A DNA stretch of 64,000 nucleotides. It comes from Progne subis subis (Eukaryota > Chordata > Aves > Passeriformes > Hirundinidae). Below are positions 1 through 10,560 of the stretch, piece after piece. The translations under genes and the position numbers were made by a program. How positions within the stretch are numbered: the first letter of the stretch is position 1; every line of letters starts with the position of its first letter. The notes under the pieces were generated by a model. It worked only from the letters and a program-made list of their open reading frames with translations, made no database searches and was not told the origin of the DNA. The stretch is from the NCBI GenBank assembly GCA_022316685.1, contig JAKJHU010000133.1:558001-622000 (forward strand), read 5' to 3'.

Positions 1-1277
1 GGGATCACTGAGTGTGGTGCAGGTAAAGGTCTGCACACCGGCAGACACAGCAGAGCCAGGGCACACCTGAGCTGTTTGTGTGCCAGGCTGTACCACCAGG
101 CATCACCAGACTTGTTCCAAACCATCGGGAATGCTCATGCTTGGTGGGGTGGGGCTTACAGGACAATAACTTTGGGGTGAAGGGACCAAATACTAATTTT
201 GGTCCCTGAATTAAAAATAAATAAATATATATATATATTAAGATATGTAGGGATATTGTATTTGACTTCAGTAGCCAGAAACTGGGATTTCATGTGATTT
301 TATATTAACGTTAAGTCTGAATTTGGCATATTATAAAAAATTGTAAGAAGGAATTTAGGTAGAATTTGTGAAACTACAGGTTTGAAATTCTGAACGTTTG
401 TCTTTTTTTTGGTGTGCTTTCTATTTTTTTTCCAAATGTTTTCCTGGGGGTACTCTCACAGCTGCCATAAAAAGCAGCAGGGGCTGTGCACTCTTGTTTC
501 CATGTAGTTTCACAGTGTTCCAATATCCACTTTGCTAAGGCTGGATGAGCTGCTCTCACGATCCAGGCTGGGGTGCTACAGATAGCAGGGACAACCTCTC
601 CTGTGGGTTTTTAAAATGGGAATGCTGCTCCCATTCATTCTGTTCTTCCAGGCAGCAGAATTCTGTAAAAAATCATGGAGTCTATCTTAATTATTTAAAA
701 CAGTCTTTCTTGAAAAGGCCAAGAACTTGTGCTCTATTTGAAGGGTGGGGCCAGGTCTCCAGACACTTTGAGATGAATGTGAATAACTTTGTCTCAGAAC
801 AACAGCGGTGCCTCCCAGGGCCTGGAGGAGACCCAGCTCAAGAGCTACACCTGAGGAAAGAATCCCCCTTCTCTGAGGAGGGGCTGGCCCTGGGCAGGGT
901 GGATAAGAGCTGCTTTGTGCCCGTGGCCCCTCCCTGAAGCAGAAGACATTTATGGTGCACATGAAGCCCATCCTTGATTAGCTCATAGGGGGACTGGAGT
1001 TAGTGAAGTGAATCCAGTGCTGTCACATCCTACCTCTGTTTGAAGTGTCTGGGACCTCTGAAAGGACCTGACTGAATTAAGCTCCTCTGCACAGGGAATG
1101 TGTTTTCATTCTGTGTGTGCACAGGGGCAGAGTGGAGCTCTGCCCACTCCAGACAGTGAGTTACAATGCCCAACCTTCCCAGTGCTTAGGGAGCTCTCTG
1201 TGTGGGGAATGTCCCTCTCCTCAAAGCAGCCCTTTGTCCCCAGAGCACAGCACAGACAAGGACATCTCCATACTCAC
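1..1277. other. LGR6 intron sequence, 3' edge of window
   Basis: This stretch is read as intron downstream of the last visible LGR6 exon on the minus strand. It has a short AT dinucleotide run around 216-240 (aataaatatatatatatatt) and AT-rich sequence to about 420. No leucine-rich repeat exon, CR1 copy or RNA gene was recognised. Confidence 0.6.
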
Positions 1278-1343
1278 AGCTCCTCCAGCTGCTGGCACCG
1301 ATGGAAACTGGGCAGCTCTTCGATTTGGTTGTGTGACAGCTCT
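1278..1343 (-). CDS. LGR6: LGR6 internal exon, one 22-residue leucine-rich repeat (most 3' exon found)
   Basis: This 66-base exon is the last LGR6 exon before the window ends. On the minus strand it follows the acceptor 'cttccctgcag' and ends at the donor 'gtgagtatgg'. It starts with A, completing CT|A leucine, and reads [20 protein letters not shown] before the next split codon. Human LGR6 has [22 protein letters not shown] at the same place, with the same shortened repeat length. An acceptor shifted by two bases ('ctgcagag') would break the reading frame, so position 1343 was chosen. The next repeat (human GLQHNRIWEIG...) was not found between 1 and 1277, so it should lie outside the window. 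Confidence 0.95.
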
Positions 1344-2654
1344 CTGCAGGGAAGGGATGGGACAAGAATGTCAGAACATCAGAAACCAGAGCCCCTGAGC
1401 CCTCCCTTGGAAGGCAGGAGCTGCTGGAGAGTGAGGTGGCCTCACTTTGTCCTGCACAGCTCCACTTTTGGTAAGCCCAGTGAGTGGGATCTCCAGCCTG
1501 CACCCGATGCTGGCTCTGGGAGTCTCAGTGCAAGGCCAGGGTTGCCCCATGATTTATCCACTGGCCCAGCCCAGCTCCCTGCAGCACAGGGATGATGGAG
1601 CTGCTCATACACCTGGGGTGGGATTGTCCTCCCCAGCCTCAAGTCAGCTGTGAAACCCTCCCGTGCCACCTCTGCCATGCACAGCTCTGCTCTCTGTGGG
1701 CACAGCACAGAGAGATTTCTGCCAGAGCTCGCAGAAGCTGCAGATGTGCCTCAGAGCCCGGGGAGGTTTTGACCAGCTGGTTTCTCTCCTCCCTCCTGGC
1801 ACAGCAGCCCCACTGCCCATTGCCTGCTCCCCATTTAGCCTTTCCTGGCTTTCTCCCAGGGTTAGGGAAGGGGTTGCGGCATTGGCAAGGATTTGGTTCA
1901 GGACGTTACGGACTTTGAAGACCTCTGGTCCTTGTTCTTTCAAGGGCTGTCACTGGAAAGCAGTTTGCAGCGAACTCCTCTTCCCACTGGTTCATGGCCC
2001 AGTGTCATGTCAGCATCTAGGGTAGAGTGGCTTGAGAGAAAGAGGAAAACCCACACTGGCACAGCTTAATGAGAATTTATTGAAGCTGAAACAGGCTGGG
2101 TAAGGAGCAATGTTTAAACCGAGCTCTTTTCCCCACCAGCAGAGACTGGATTTGTGGTTGTACAAGGGAAATTTGCCCCAGGGTGAAGTTTTGTATGTGG
2201 TTTCTCTGCTGACTTTCCAAACTCGGTTTCCATCTTTCTGCCAATAGATTGCTCCTAATATTTTTTTTTTTCCTCCAACCCACTCACCACCAATTTTCCA
2301 TGGTGGAGAGGAGGAAGGAGGGAAAAACAAGCAAAAGGTTTATGCTTGGCTCTGGAGGCTGTCACCCAGGATGGAGAAAGAGCCTTAGCATCAGTCGCTT
2401 TTCCATGGTCCCTGTGTCAGTCCATTGGGCTTGTCAGGGCTGTAGCTTAGCTAGCAGTGATGGGGGAGAAGCAGCCTCAGGAGTTGTTTTTGGTTCCTCC
2501 AGAGTGAGGGTGGCCAGGTGCAGCCCAGAATCTGCAGAGAGCAAGCTCAGTCACTCATGCTCTGTTGGGCACACACCAGGATGAAGGTGTTGATGGCACC
2601 AAGGGACTTCAGCTCTGCTCAGGGCAGTTTCACTTATTTCTGCCTGAGAAGAAA

Positions 2655-2795
2655 GACAAATCTTCCAGAGCTCCAGGAGCATTTGGACAGCTCCCTCAGG
2701 CACAGGGTGGGATTGTTGGGGTGTTCTGTGCAGAGCCAGGAGCTGGACTCGATGATCCTGGTGGGTCCCTTCCACCTCAGGACGCACCATGATTA
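2655..2795 (+). mobile_element. CR1 LINE fragment, 3' end
   Basis: The sequence 'ctccaggagcatttggacag', then 'gggattgttggggtg', then 'ctggactcgatgatcctggt' and 'gggtcccttccacctcagga' follows the avian CR1 3' end in the plus orientation. The usual terminal ATTCTATGA-type repeat has decayed to 'accatgattaat'. It is a 5'-truncated, dead copy, antisense to LGR6. Confidence 0.75.
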
Positions 2796-3015
2796 ATGAA
2801 ATCTGTGCCCTGAGCAGGAGCTCGGGATGAAAGCAGCAGGACGATGCCCGGTGGATGCCAAAGGCTGCCCTGCCTGTGTGTGCTGGGCTCAGCATGGGTG
2901 GCATCCCAGGATGGCCATGACCCTCTGCTCCTGCAGTGGCTCTGCAGTCCCTGTGCAGGATCCTTGCAGAGAATCTGCAGCGTGGTGTGAGGCCAGAAAT
3001 GCAGCTTGAACTGTG

Positions 3016-3052
3016 TCATCTATGGTCAGATGTGTCATCTATGGTCAGATGT
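3016..3052. repeat. Two-copy tandem duplication, about 18-bp unit
   Basis: The unit 'tgtcatctatggtcagatg' occurs twice in immediate succession inside the intron. It is a simple local duplication with no evident function. Confidence 0.7.
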
Positions 3053-4369
3053 GCCAAGAGACGGCAGAGAACAACCACTGGGTCTGTGGGGACCAAGGCA
3101 TTTCAAAGGCAAGAGAGATGTAAACATGCAAAAACATTGGCCCACACACTCTCTCTCCAAACCCTGAAAGCAATGCAATTGATGTCAGGAAAGTTCACTG
3201 GGGAAGAGGAGCAAGGAGCAAGGTGGTGAGCCCCAGTTAAACTCCACCAGATGGTGGGGGGTAGGCACAAAGAACAGGCTCTGCTGTAAGGGTTTGCAGT
3301 CTGATCACTTGCAAGCATAAACAGAGCTTTGGGACCCAACAGCCTGGGCCAGTCCAAGGGCTGCACTTTCATAGCAAATCATCCATTGAATTGGTCCAGA
3401 TGTCTAAAGATGAGAGATCTTCCCTACAGGGACATCTGGAACCAAAAGCCTGTAATCTCCTAAGTTACAATTTGTCTTATTTTATTTTTATGTTTTACTC
3501 TTGTTTCCAATTTCCGTGATCAAGAATTCACTCCTGTTGCTTTCCTGGAACAAACTTGTTTTCTTTTTCAGCTTGCTTGTATAAAGACTGATGAGAGGCA
3601 AGCCTGCTGCTGCCCTAAGGCTGCAAACTTGTATAAATCTGGCTCATGACTCATTTCCTGAGGATGTCTTTGACTGCAAACATAGTTGGGGATCTCAGGA
3701 ACCACGGGTGTGATTCCTGAGATGATGCAAAACCTTCCTGAGATGTTGTTGTACCTAGCTAAAGGAGAAAGCATGACCCCACCAGCATCATTCAGTGCCT
3801 GGCTAAGCAGGCAGAGTGAAAGAAACCTAGAAACTGAGCAAAATCCTGATCTGGCTGTGTTGCTCCACATGAGGAAATGTGGCCTTGTGGCCTCACAGGT
3901 CTCCATCAGGTCAGAGCTGATCCCTCCTGGGATATGAACAGGATCCTTCCTCCAGATGATGGCACTTGCTGGAGCTCCAACTGCAGTAGGCCAAGGCTGG
4001 GTCAGAGCGTGAAGGTGATTTCCCCCTTGTTTTTGGGCTAAGAGCTTCAGTGAAATGCTGTGGCCATTCTTACCCATCTCCTTTGGTACCCTCCTTGCAC
4101 GGGGAGGGGGCAACTCCTACTGGTGCAGGGTAAGGAGGATGTGCCTGACTGCAGCCCTGAGACCAGAGCGTCACGCTGGGATGAAGCAGCAAGGTGAAGA
4201 ACAAGCAAGAGCTCAAAGTAGTGATTAAGAAGGTGGCGATTTCTGCATGGAAAAGATGATGAGAACAAGAACCACAGGATGGTCTTCCAGAGCTGGCCCT
4301 TTCCCTGAGCTAGACAAAAGGAAAGCTCTGTTGCTGAGGGCATTTTTGAGAGAGATGCAGGTTACTCAC

Positions 4370-4441
4370 AGGACTCGGAGGCTGGGCAGCTGCTGGCACA
4401 TCCTTCTGGGGAGGAAATGGATGCCTGCCCGGGTCAGGGTC
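4370..4441 (-). CDS. LGR6: LGR6 internal exon, one leucine-rich repeat with conserved cysteine
   Basis: This 72-base exon lies between the minus-strand acceptor 'catccctctag' and the donor 'gtgagtaacc'. It begins with the G that completes TT|G leucine and reads TLTRAGIHFLPRRMCQQLPS, ending LRVL. Human LGR6 has [24 protein letters not shown]. The MCQQLP segment, with its cysteine, is conserved. The exon lies about 380 bases from the 8-bp GTGTCCCT minisatellite in the intron before it. Confidence 0.97.
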
Positions 4442-5443
4442 CTAGAGGGATGGAGGAGAGAGAAGAAATGATGTTGCTGACAGCCAGCACCCAGACTCTG
4501 TGACCCAGAAGCCTGGCTGCCAGTCCCAGATGGTGGCAGGAGAGACAATATCAGTAGGACAATAAAATACCTGGAGAGGATGAAAAACTGCCCTGCAGTT
4601 TTGGAAACAGGCACTGCTGCTGGGCCTGGCTAAGGTGAATGTGCCTGCAAAGAGTTCTGGGCCACTACTGGGTCCTGAATTCACGGCTGTCCTTGGCCTT
4701 GCTGGGGACAGGTGGCAGTGCCCTCTGTAGCATGCTCTGCCATCCCTGTTCCCATTGTCCTGGCTGGACAGGCCTGGAGCCAGGACTGCCTCAGAAGCCT
4801 GTGTATGAGGGATGGATGGCGTGTCCCTGTGTCCCTGTGTCCCTGTGTTCCTGTGTCCCTGTGTCCCTGTGTCCCTGTGTTCCTGTGTCCCCGTGTCCCC
4901 GAGACACGGCATGGCCAGGCACACCCAGGCTGGGGCTGCTCCCAGTTTGGGCTCAGCATGGGAGCCGGTGTCTGAGAGAGCAGAGCCGTGTGTGGCCAAA
5001 GGCAGCGTGTCCTCCAAGGCCTGGGGGGGTGAGAAGGGGACCAGAGCGGCTGCAGCAGCCCCAGCCTGGGTGGCAGATATTCCTGAACTGCCCCACGGCG
5101 CTGGTTCCAGTTTGGGCAGAGACACCGGGGCGCAGCAGAAGCTCTACACTCAGAGGTTCACTCCTTCACAGATGCGGGAGGGAAGGAAGAATAAAACAAA
5201 TGAACAAACCAAAAAAAAAAAGACTGGAGCACACTCAAGAGTACCAAGAGAGCCACTCACAGGGAAGAAAGCTGCGTTCAGGAGCCACAGAGGTGAAACG
5301 AAGCAGAAGGGTGAGTGACCAGGGAGAGGCAGAGCTGAATACTGCACAGCACTGGGAAAGTTGTCCTCACTGAAACAGCCTGGACCGCCTTGGAGGAGGA
5401 AGAGCACAGCTAGCAGGGTAAAAGGGAGAGAGGTGCCACTCAC
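4442..5443. other. LGR6 intron (1.0 kb)
   Basis: This intron lies between the exons at 5444-5512 and 4370-4441. It carries the 8-bp minisatellite at 4820-4902 and a poly-A run at about 5210-5221 (plus strand). No other gene or element was seen. Confidence 0.6.
4820..4902. repeat. 8-bp minisatellite, unit GTGTCCCT, about 10 copies
   Basis: About ten head-to-tail copies of gtgtccct are present, with two gtgttcct and two gtgtcccc variants toward the right end. The array is open in several frames on both strands, producing spurious CPCVPVSL-like and GTQGHRDT-like open frames. It is a short tandem repeat in a small intron and is likely polymorphic in length. Confidence 0.95.
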
Positions 5444-5512
5444 AAAACTTCTAGGCTGGTGGTGCCTTTAAGGTCTGGGAATTCCCTGATGTCCGTTGCT
5501 CCGTTGAGTGAC
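5444..5512 (-). CDS. LGR6: LGR6 internal exon, one 23-residue leucine-rich repeat
   Basis: This 69-base exon lies between the minus-strand acceptor 'cgtttctttgcag' and the donor 'gtgagtggc'. It reads [20 protein letters not shown] and ends EVL. Human LGR6 has [23 protein letters not shown]. The [17 protein letters not shown] signature is shared across LGR4, LGR5 and LGR6 and marks the central, irregular part of the ectodomain, where the repeat departs from the LxxNxL pattern. The exon exits after TT of a leucine codon (TT|G), whereas most exons here exit after CT. The next exon is about 1 kb downstream. Confidence 0.97.
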
Positions 5513-6549
5513 CTGCAAAGAAACGAGGGTGAAGGGAGGTGGGCAGAGGATCTGGAGGCAAGTGCAACTGCCCAAGGTTCCAGACCCATCGGCCGTGGTG
5601 GCAAATCTGCTTCCTGGCACCCAGATGTGACCCAGGCCCAGACCCAGCGTGTCCCTGGGGCTGGAGCAGACGCCTCGCGCCGTGCGGATACAGCGAGATG
5701 GAGCTGGGCTCTTCTATGCAAGGAGACTTGGCAAGCTCAAAGCCTCTCCCAGCCACTGACATTCTTGGCACGATCTCTACCCAAATTAAATAAAAAAACC
5801 CCAAACAATTACCATGGGGAATGTAAGCAGGGCATCCCACCCAAGCCTCCCCGGGTCTATGCATTTGGATCTAAAGAATGCAGGGCTGTTTGAATGATTT
5901 ATTTTATGTGCCTGGGTGAGGCTTTTAAATAGAGATTTATGAGGTTGCCTCTGCCTCAGTATTTTTAGTTCTGTGCCACAACAGGTTGGCTGAAAATCCA
6001 ACGTGGGGCAGCTGTTGTGGTCCAGGTGGTGGCCAGCCTGTGCTGGTGGCCCTGGAGCAGGCTGAGGGCCAAACGTGCGAAGGAAGCACTGCCACTGCTG
6101 GCTGCCCAGTGACAGGATTTGTGCCGTGGTGCTGGGACGTGTTCCTCCACTTCTGCATCTTGTGGAGGAAGGCAGATGCCTTCAGTGTCCTTCTGTTTGG
6201 GCAATTACACAACAGCAGCAAAAGCTGTGGCACTTGTGTGTGAGGTCTTTACTGCTGCTGGCACAGCTGGGGAGACCCTGGAAGGCCTCAGTGCCTGTCA
6301 GCTGTGGGGAAGAGGAATTAGTGGCTGCCTCCAAAATGCCCTTCTCAGAATTATCCCTCCTCAGAAGAAAACATCTGCAGTAACTGCTCCTTAAAGGAGT
6401 AGCCTTTGGGGTTGGATAAGAGACGCTTCATGGTCCCCTTTTGGCACAGGGACTCTTGAAGAAAGGGAGAGAGGAGGCCACAAAAGTGCGCAGTACACAG
6501 GGTTTGGAGCTTGGATGTTACCTCCGGGGGATGTGTTTGGTGAACTTAC
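5513..6549. other. LGR6 intron (1.0 kb), nothing further recognised
   Basis: This is intronic sequence between two well-supported repeat exons. No mobile element, tandem array or RNA gene was recognised. Confidence 0.6.
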
Positions 6550-6621
6550 AGAGTGTGGAGCTTTGGCAAGTACTGGAAAGCAGACTGTCCAACAAACTGG
6601 ATGGGATTGTCATAAAAATGG
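6550..6621 (-). CDS. LGR6: LGR6 internal exon, one leucine-rich repeat
   Basis: This 72-base exon encodes the repeat [20 protein letters not shown] ending LHTL. The minus-strand acceptor is 'cccattgcag' and the donor 'gtaagttca'. Its first base completes the isoleucine codon opened by the previous exon, so the phase is continuous. The match to human LGR6 ([24 protein letters not shown]) is one substitution, arginine to glutamine. It is the most conserved exon in the window. No other coding signal lies in this interval. Confidence 0.97.
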
Positions 6622-7731
6622 CTGCAATGGGAAAGAGGAACGGGTCAGAGTCTGCTGCACATGGAGAGAAGATCTGTTACAGGTCAAGAGCCTCAGAGCT
6701 ACCAGCCATGCAGGAGGTGCTGCTGTGCTGTGAGGAGCTCTTGTTCCCAGACAACCACAGGCTCTCCCACCGGCCTGTTTTGGCTGGACGTTGGTACAAC
6801 TGAGGTCTCCTGCTGCTCTGAATGAACCAGACGGGCTAGAAAGGTGTAAAGCCCTTCTTCAGCCCTACTGAGAAACACCTTGCACTGGGGGACACCTCCT
6901 GTGATCTCACACACAGCACCAGCACCTTTCCCGCTTGTCGCAGTCAGGGGAGAGAAGTGAGCTCTTCTAGGACCCAGTGAGATGTGGGAGGAGCTGAGTC
7001 AGTTCCTACCAGAAGCATTCCCCCACCCTAACTGTGAAGGGCTTTAGATGGGCAGATGCCATGGAGAGATGAAATGCTGGGTGTATGGGCCCTCCAATCA
7101 CCCTGTGGCTGCTGCCCAAGGGACGTGGGCATGAGGCTGGTAATTCTGGCTGGAGCAGTGAATGGTTTCACCCAGTGTCACCATGGCTTTCCAGATACTG
7201 GCATTTTTATAATTTAAGTCCAGTTCGAACAAGCAGAGCTTTTGTCACTTGCCACGATTTTCAGTATCTGTGTGGTTCAGAGAAGTATCCAAAAATCACT
7301 AACTGTGCCTGGATGAGAGCAGAAATAACCTGCCAGCTGGGTGTGTTTATCTGCAGAGCTTTGTGTCACAGACACACAGGGATCTGGAATCCCAGCTCCC
7401 TGACACGTGTAGCTGCTGCTGGGGCTGCCAGCAGCTTTTCTGAACACCAGGAATAAACATCAGCAGATGTCAGCCAGGGCTTGGGCGGTTTCCATGCAGA
7501 CCACCTGTGTTTTGTTCCTTCCTTGCTACCAGCCTGTGCTGCAGCAAACGCCAGCTGCAGGGAAAGGAGAACCCAGAGCAGTTCTGAGGAGCTGAGAAGA
7601 AGCAATTTCAGACAGCTTTGGCTCATGGATAGCAAATATCAGATTGTTGTCATTTGGCCACTGTCAGAAATCAAGAAATGCCCCTTTCTGGGCGATATAA
7701 AGATGTAGGAAACATTATTTAATTTTCTTAC
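6622..7731. other. LGR6 intron (1.1 kb), nothing further recognised
   Basis: This is intronic sequence between two repeat exons. No repeat family or gene was recognised. Confidence 0.6.
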
Positions 7732-7803
7732 ATTGTTTGGAGGAGGGGATTCCCAACGAATGCATTCTCTGGAATAGCTTTGATGTTGTTGTTATGAAAA
7801 CCG
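7732..7803 (-). CDS. LGR6: LGR6 internal exon, one leucine-rich repeat
   Basis: This 72-base exon was found by searching the intron between 9186 and 5512 for the two repeats that had to be there. The minus-strand acceptor is 'ctcccaacag' and the donor 'gtaagaaaat'. It reads [20 protein letters not shown] and ends LQTI. The human protein has [20 protein letters not shown] at this position, so only two of the first twenty residues differ. The first base is C, giving CTC for the split leucine. The donor splits the isoleucine codon AT|C instead of a leucine codon, as expected from the human sequence (QTI followed by HFYDNP). It is AT-richer than its neighbours. Confidence 0.96.
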
Positions 7804-9185
7804 CTGTTGGGAGAAACAAATATCTTGATATTAATTAAATTAACCTTCTTTCCTCAATGCTTTTAAATCCAGACAGCCTTCAAAATATGCATCAAATAGG
7901 AGATATAGGCTCCTTCCCAGGTGCAGCATCACCCCAGCAGGTGAACAAGGTCTGTGGTTTGGCAGGACAAGATCTGCTGCATTTACTCTGTGGGTGCTCC
8001 ACATGTGACTCCACCAACCCTACCGAGGGTACAAGAACTTAAGGTTTAACACAGGTCAGGAAACAGAAACAAGCCAAATACAAAATTTTCCGTCCTCCAG
8101 GAGCATCAATTTTTATGGCTGGTTTCCATTACAGCTCCACAGCTGCCAACCAGAATGCACCAGGAATTATTGGCCCACATGACTTTAAAGGATTTGTAGC
8201 TCTAGCTGGGGTATTTTTGGTTAAGCTTGAGAAAATTTCTGTGAGCAAACTTTTGCAGCAGAAGAGAGCTCTGTGGCCGCAGTCTGACCTCCTCAACAGC
8301 AAAGGCAGCCACAGGTTCCTGTGTCCAGGAAGACAAGCTCTGGGTGATACCTAAATTGTTTATCCCAGAGGAGTCTGAGCAGGTGATTTGCTGATGATTA
8401 TTTGGAATTTGCCTCTTCTTTAGTGATGGGCATTTCAAATGCCATCTCGAAGGGGATAAAGGATCTTATTCTCATTTTGAAGGTGAAAATAATGATGATA
8501 TCTGGGCTGAACAGAGAAATCTCATGAGAAATGTTCCAGTAAAGAAAAAAGTAGTGTCAGATTTTTACTCCAAGGCTCCCAGAACCATGAGAGCAGCTGC
8601 TTTTGTCCCACCCCAGCCTGGCAGCAGTGTGACACAGGAACTGTGGATCCATATCAACTCACCCCACCCTGGGGCTTCTACCTTCATGGGGGATTAGTGG
8701 GCTGATTCCTTATTTTTAGTGTGTCGCGGCTGACCAGATAGAGGAAGGAGGGCTAGTCACTAAAATGGTCATAAACTTTGGTAATTCCCTGGTATAAATT
8801 TATCCTAAAGGAGAAAAAACAGTTTCTTCACACTAGAGGAGGTGGCACAGGGCCTGCAGAAACTGTGGCCTCACAACAACAGGTTTTTGTCTGGGTTGTG
8901 GTCCCAAGCTGGGGAATGGACATCAGAAGCAGCCAGAGAACAGATGGAATTTGAGCCCCTGAGATGCCAGAGGAGAGTGAGGCTGGCAGAGACTCCCAGT
9001 CCCCTCCTTGGTGTGGAGGATGATAGGGAGGTGGTCAGGGCGGATGGAAATCAAGGGGATAAACTGCTTTGATGCAGTGGATGGGGCTGGGAAGGAAAAG
9101 AAAGGCTCGTATTGGGTGCTTTCCTAAATCAGAGTCACTCTCCCACAGTGGGTGGTTTTGAAAAGGAATAAATGGAAAATCTCAC
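7804..9185. other. LGR6 intron (1.4 kb), nothing certain recognised
   Basis: This is intronic sequence. The stretch around 8800-9070 (aaggagaaaaaacagtttct onward) has a faint likeness to an old interspersed repeat, but it could not be assigned. No gene was seen. Confidence 0.5.
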
Positions 9186-9254
9186 AGCTCCTGCAGTCGT
9201 CCCAGTGTCCTGATAGCCCCGGGGAATTCTAGCAGCTCGTTGTAGTTCAGATCC
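9186..9254 (-). CDS. LGR6: LGR6 internal exon, one 23-residue leucine-rich repeat
   Basis: This 69-base exon encodes a repeat one residue shorter than the standard 24. On the minus strand it lies between acceptor 'ctgtcttccag' and donor 'gtgagatttt'. It reads [20 protein letters not shown] and ends QEL, with the split leucine codons at both ends. The human counterpart [23 protein letters not shown] has the same shortened length, which supports orthology rather than a generic repeat match. The donor has T at +6 in place of a strict consensus base but is otherwise normal. It is 14 kb downstream of the 23093-23164 exon and opens the compact 3' cluster of exons at 1.3-9.3 kb. Confidence 0.95.
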
Positions 9255-10319
9255 CTGGAAGACAGAGAAGGGAAAAAACATTCATTAACATTTCTGTAGG
9301 AACTCAACCGTGTTTATCTGTGCTTTGAAGCCAGGGAAACCTGGTTGCTAACATGGGAGACAGGTTTTTCCTACCATGCTGATCCAGCCACTGCCTGGAA
9401 AGACAATTTCACACATTCCTGCAGCGGGAATATTCCCTGCTAGGAGCACTGTCAGGTGAGAGCCAGCCCAAGCCATGGCTGCTGCCGTGCCCCATGCCCA
9501 GAGCTGGGCAGTGCTGCTGCTCCTCACATCCCGAGGGCCCTGGCTCCTTCTCCCAGGAGCTCAGCCCCAGAGCTTTGGCTCTGAGTAATTTTTCTTGCCT
9601 TTCCAGATCAAAATGAGATTCTTTGAAGGACAAGAAACACAAACAGCATCAGTTGTGTGGGGCCCATGAAGGGCTTCTCTGGGCCCCCTTCAGAGGGGAT
9701 CAGGGGACCATTCCCTCAGTGTTTGTCCTGGGGTTTTGGGTCTCCTGCCACTGGGACGTGCTGTGACTGGGAACAGTGGGAAGAGAAGTCTGTGGGAAGA
9801 CTTCTGGGTCTTCTTCTGATGGTTGGAGTCAACCCCACATTGGAATCTATGAGCCAAAGCTGAAAGTGATGTGCAAGAGGTACTGACACTGTTGAGCATT
9901 AAGTCCATTTTGCTGTGTAGTAAAATAAATAAAATATACTATGCCGGTTGTAATGACAAGTGTAGAATTTACCTACCCCGACTTAGCAACTAAAAGAGAC
10001 ATATGAGTCTGAGTGAAACCTCAAGAGTTATGTTTGTTTTCCAAGGATGGGCTTAACCTCTGGAAAAGGATTTATTTGACCTTTGTGGCACTGCTGGCAG
10101 CCTGGGAGGAGCAGCCTTTCAAAGGCACCAATCCTGCTGTTGGCTGGAGGGTGCCCATGGGGGCTGGCTGGGCTTTGGGTGTGCAGCACTTCCCTGGCAT
10201 GCCCAGCTTTCTCCTTGGAAGGCAATTTCAGCTGTCACAATAACAGCTGACCCTGTCCTGGCCGTCCCACTTTGTTCACTGAAGTCTGAAAACCATGTGA
10301 CTGCTTCCTACCTGCATGA

Positions 10320-10560
10320 CACTCACCAAGTTTTAAGTGGGAGATACTTTGGAACATGATTACCGGCTCCTGGAGATTACTGTATAATTACACTTAATGA
10401 ACCTCAAAGTAATTACCACGTAACCTGGGCTGCGGTTTATGGAACAGAAATAACTGAGCATTTACACAGCAATGGGCTGCTGCCCAGTTACCCAGTAAGT
10501 TCTCATCCTCTGGGCCCAGGCTTGGGCATTATGTTACGATCTCTCTTGGCCCCATTGTCT
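10320..10560. promoter_or_regulatory. Candidate intronic regulatory element (speculative)
   Basis: The stretch is repeat-free and unlike the GC-rich, CR1-derived surroundings. It carries 'tgtataattacacttaatga', then 'aaagtaattaccacgtaacc', with two TAATTA-type homeodomain cores and a CACGTAA-like site within 50 bases. Such composition is common in conserved non-coding elements, but conservation cannot be seen from one genome. Confidence 0.25.

Larger units (their letters stand above)
1344..4369. other. LGR6 intron (3.0 kb)
   Basis: This intron separates the repeats at 4370-4441 and 1278-1343. It holds a CR1-type 3' end near 2655-2795 and a small tandem duplication of an approximately 18-base unit (tgtcatctatggtcagatg) near 3016-3052. 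The rest shows nothing recognisable. A 181-codon open frame on the minus strand (3568-4113) has no family features. Confidence 0.6.

Noticed and set aside
1..1277. Search for the next LGR6 repeat (human GLQHNRIWEIG…)
   Set aside because: No matching translation with splice sites was found on the minus strand, so it is presumed outside the window.
4442..5373. Frames of 227 and 244 codons with VPVSLCPC or GTQGHRDT repeats
   Set aside because: They run through the 8-bp GTGTCCCT minisatellite and ordinary intron; no coding evidence.
8800..9075. Possible interspersed repeat in the intron before 9186
   Set aside because: The resemblance to CR1 is too weak to assign by eye.
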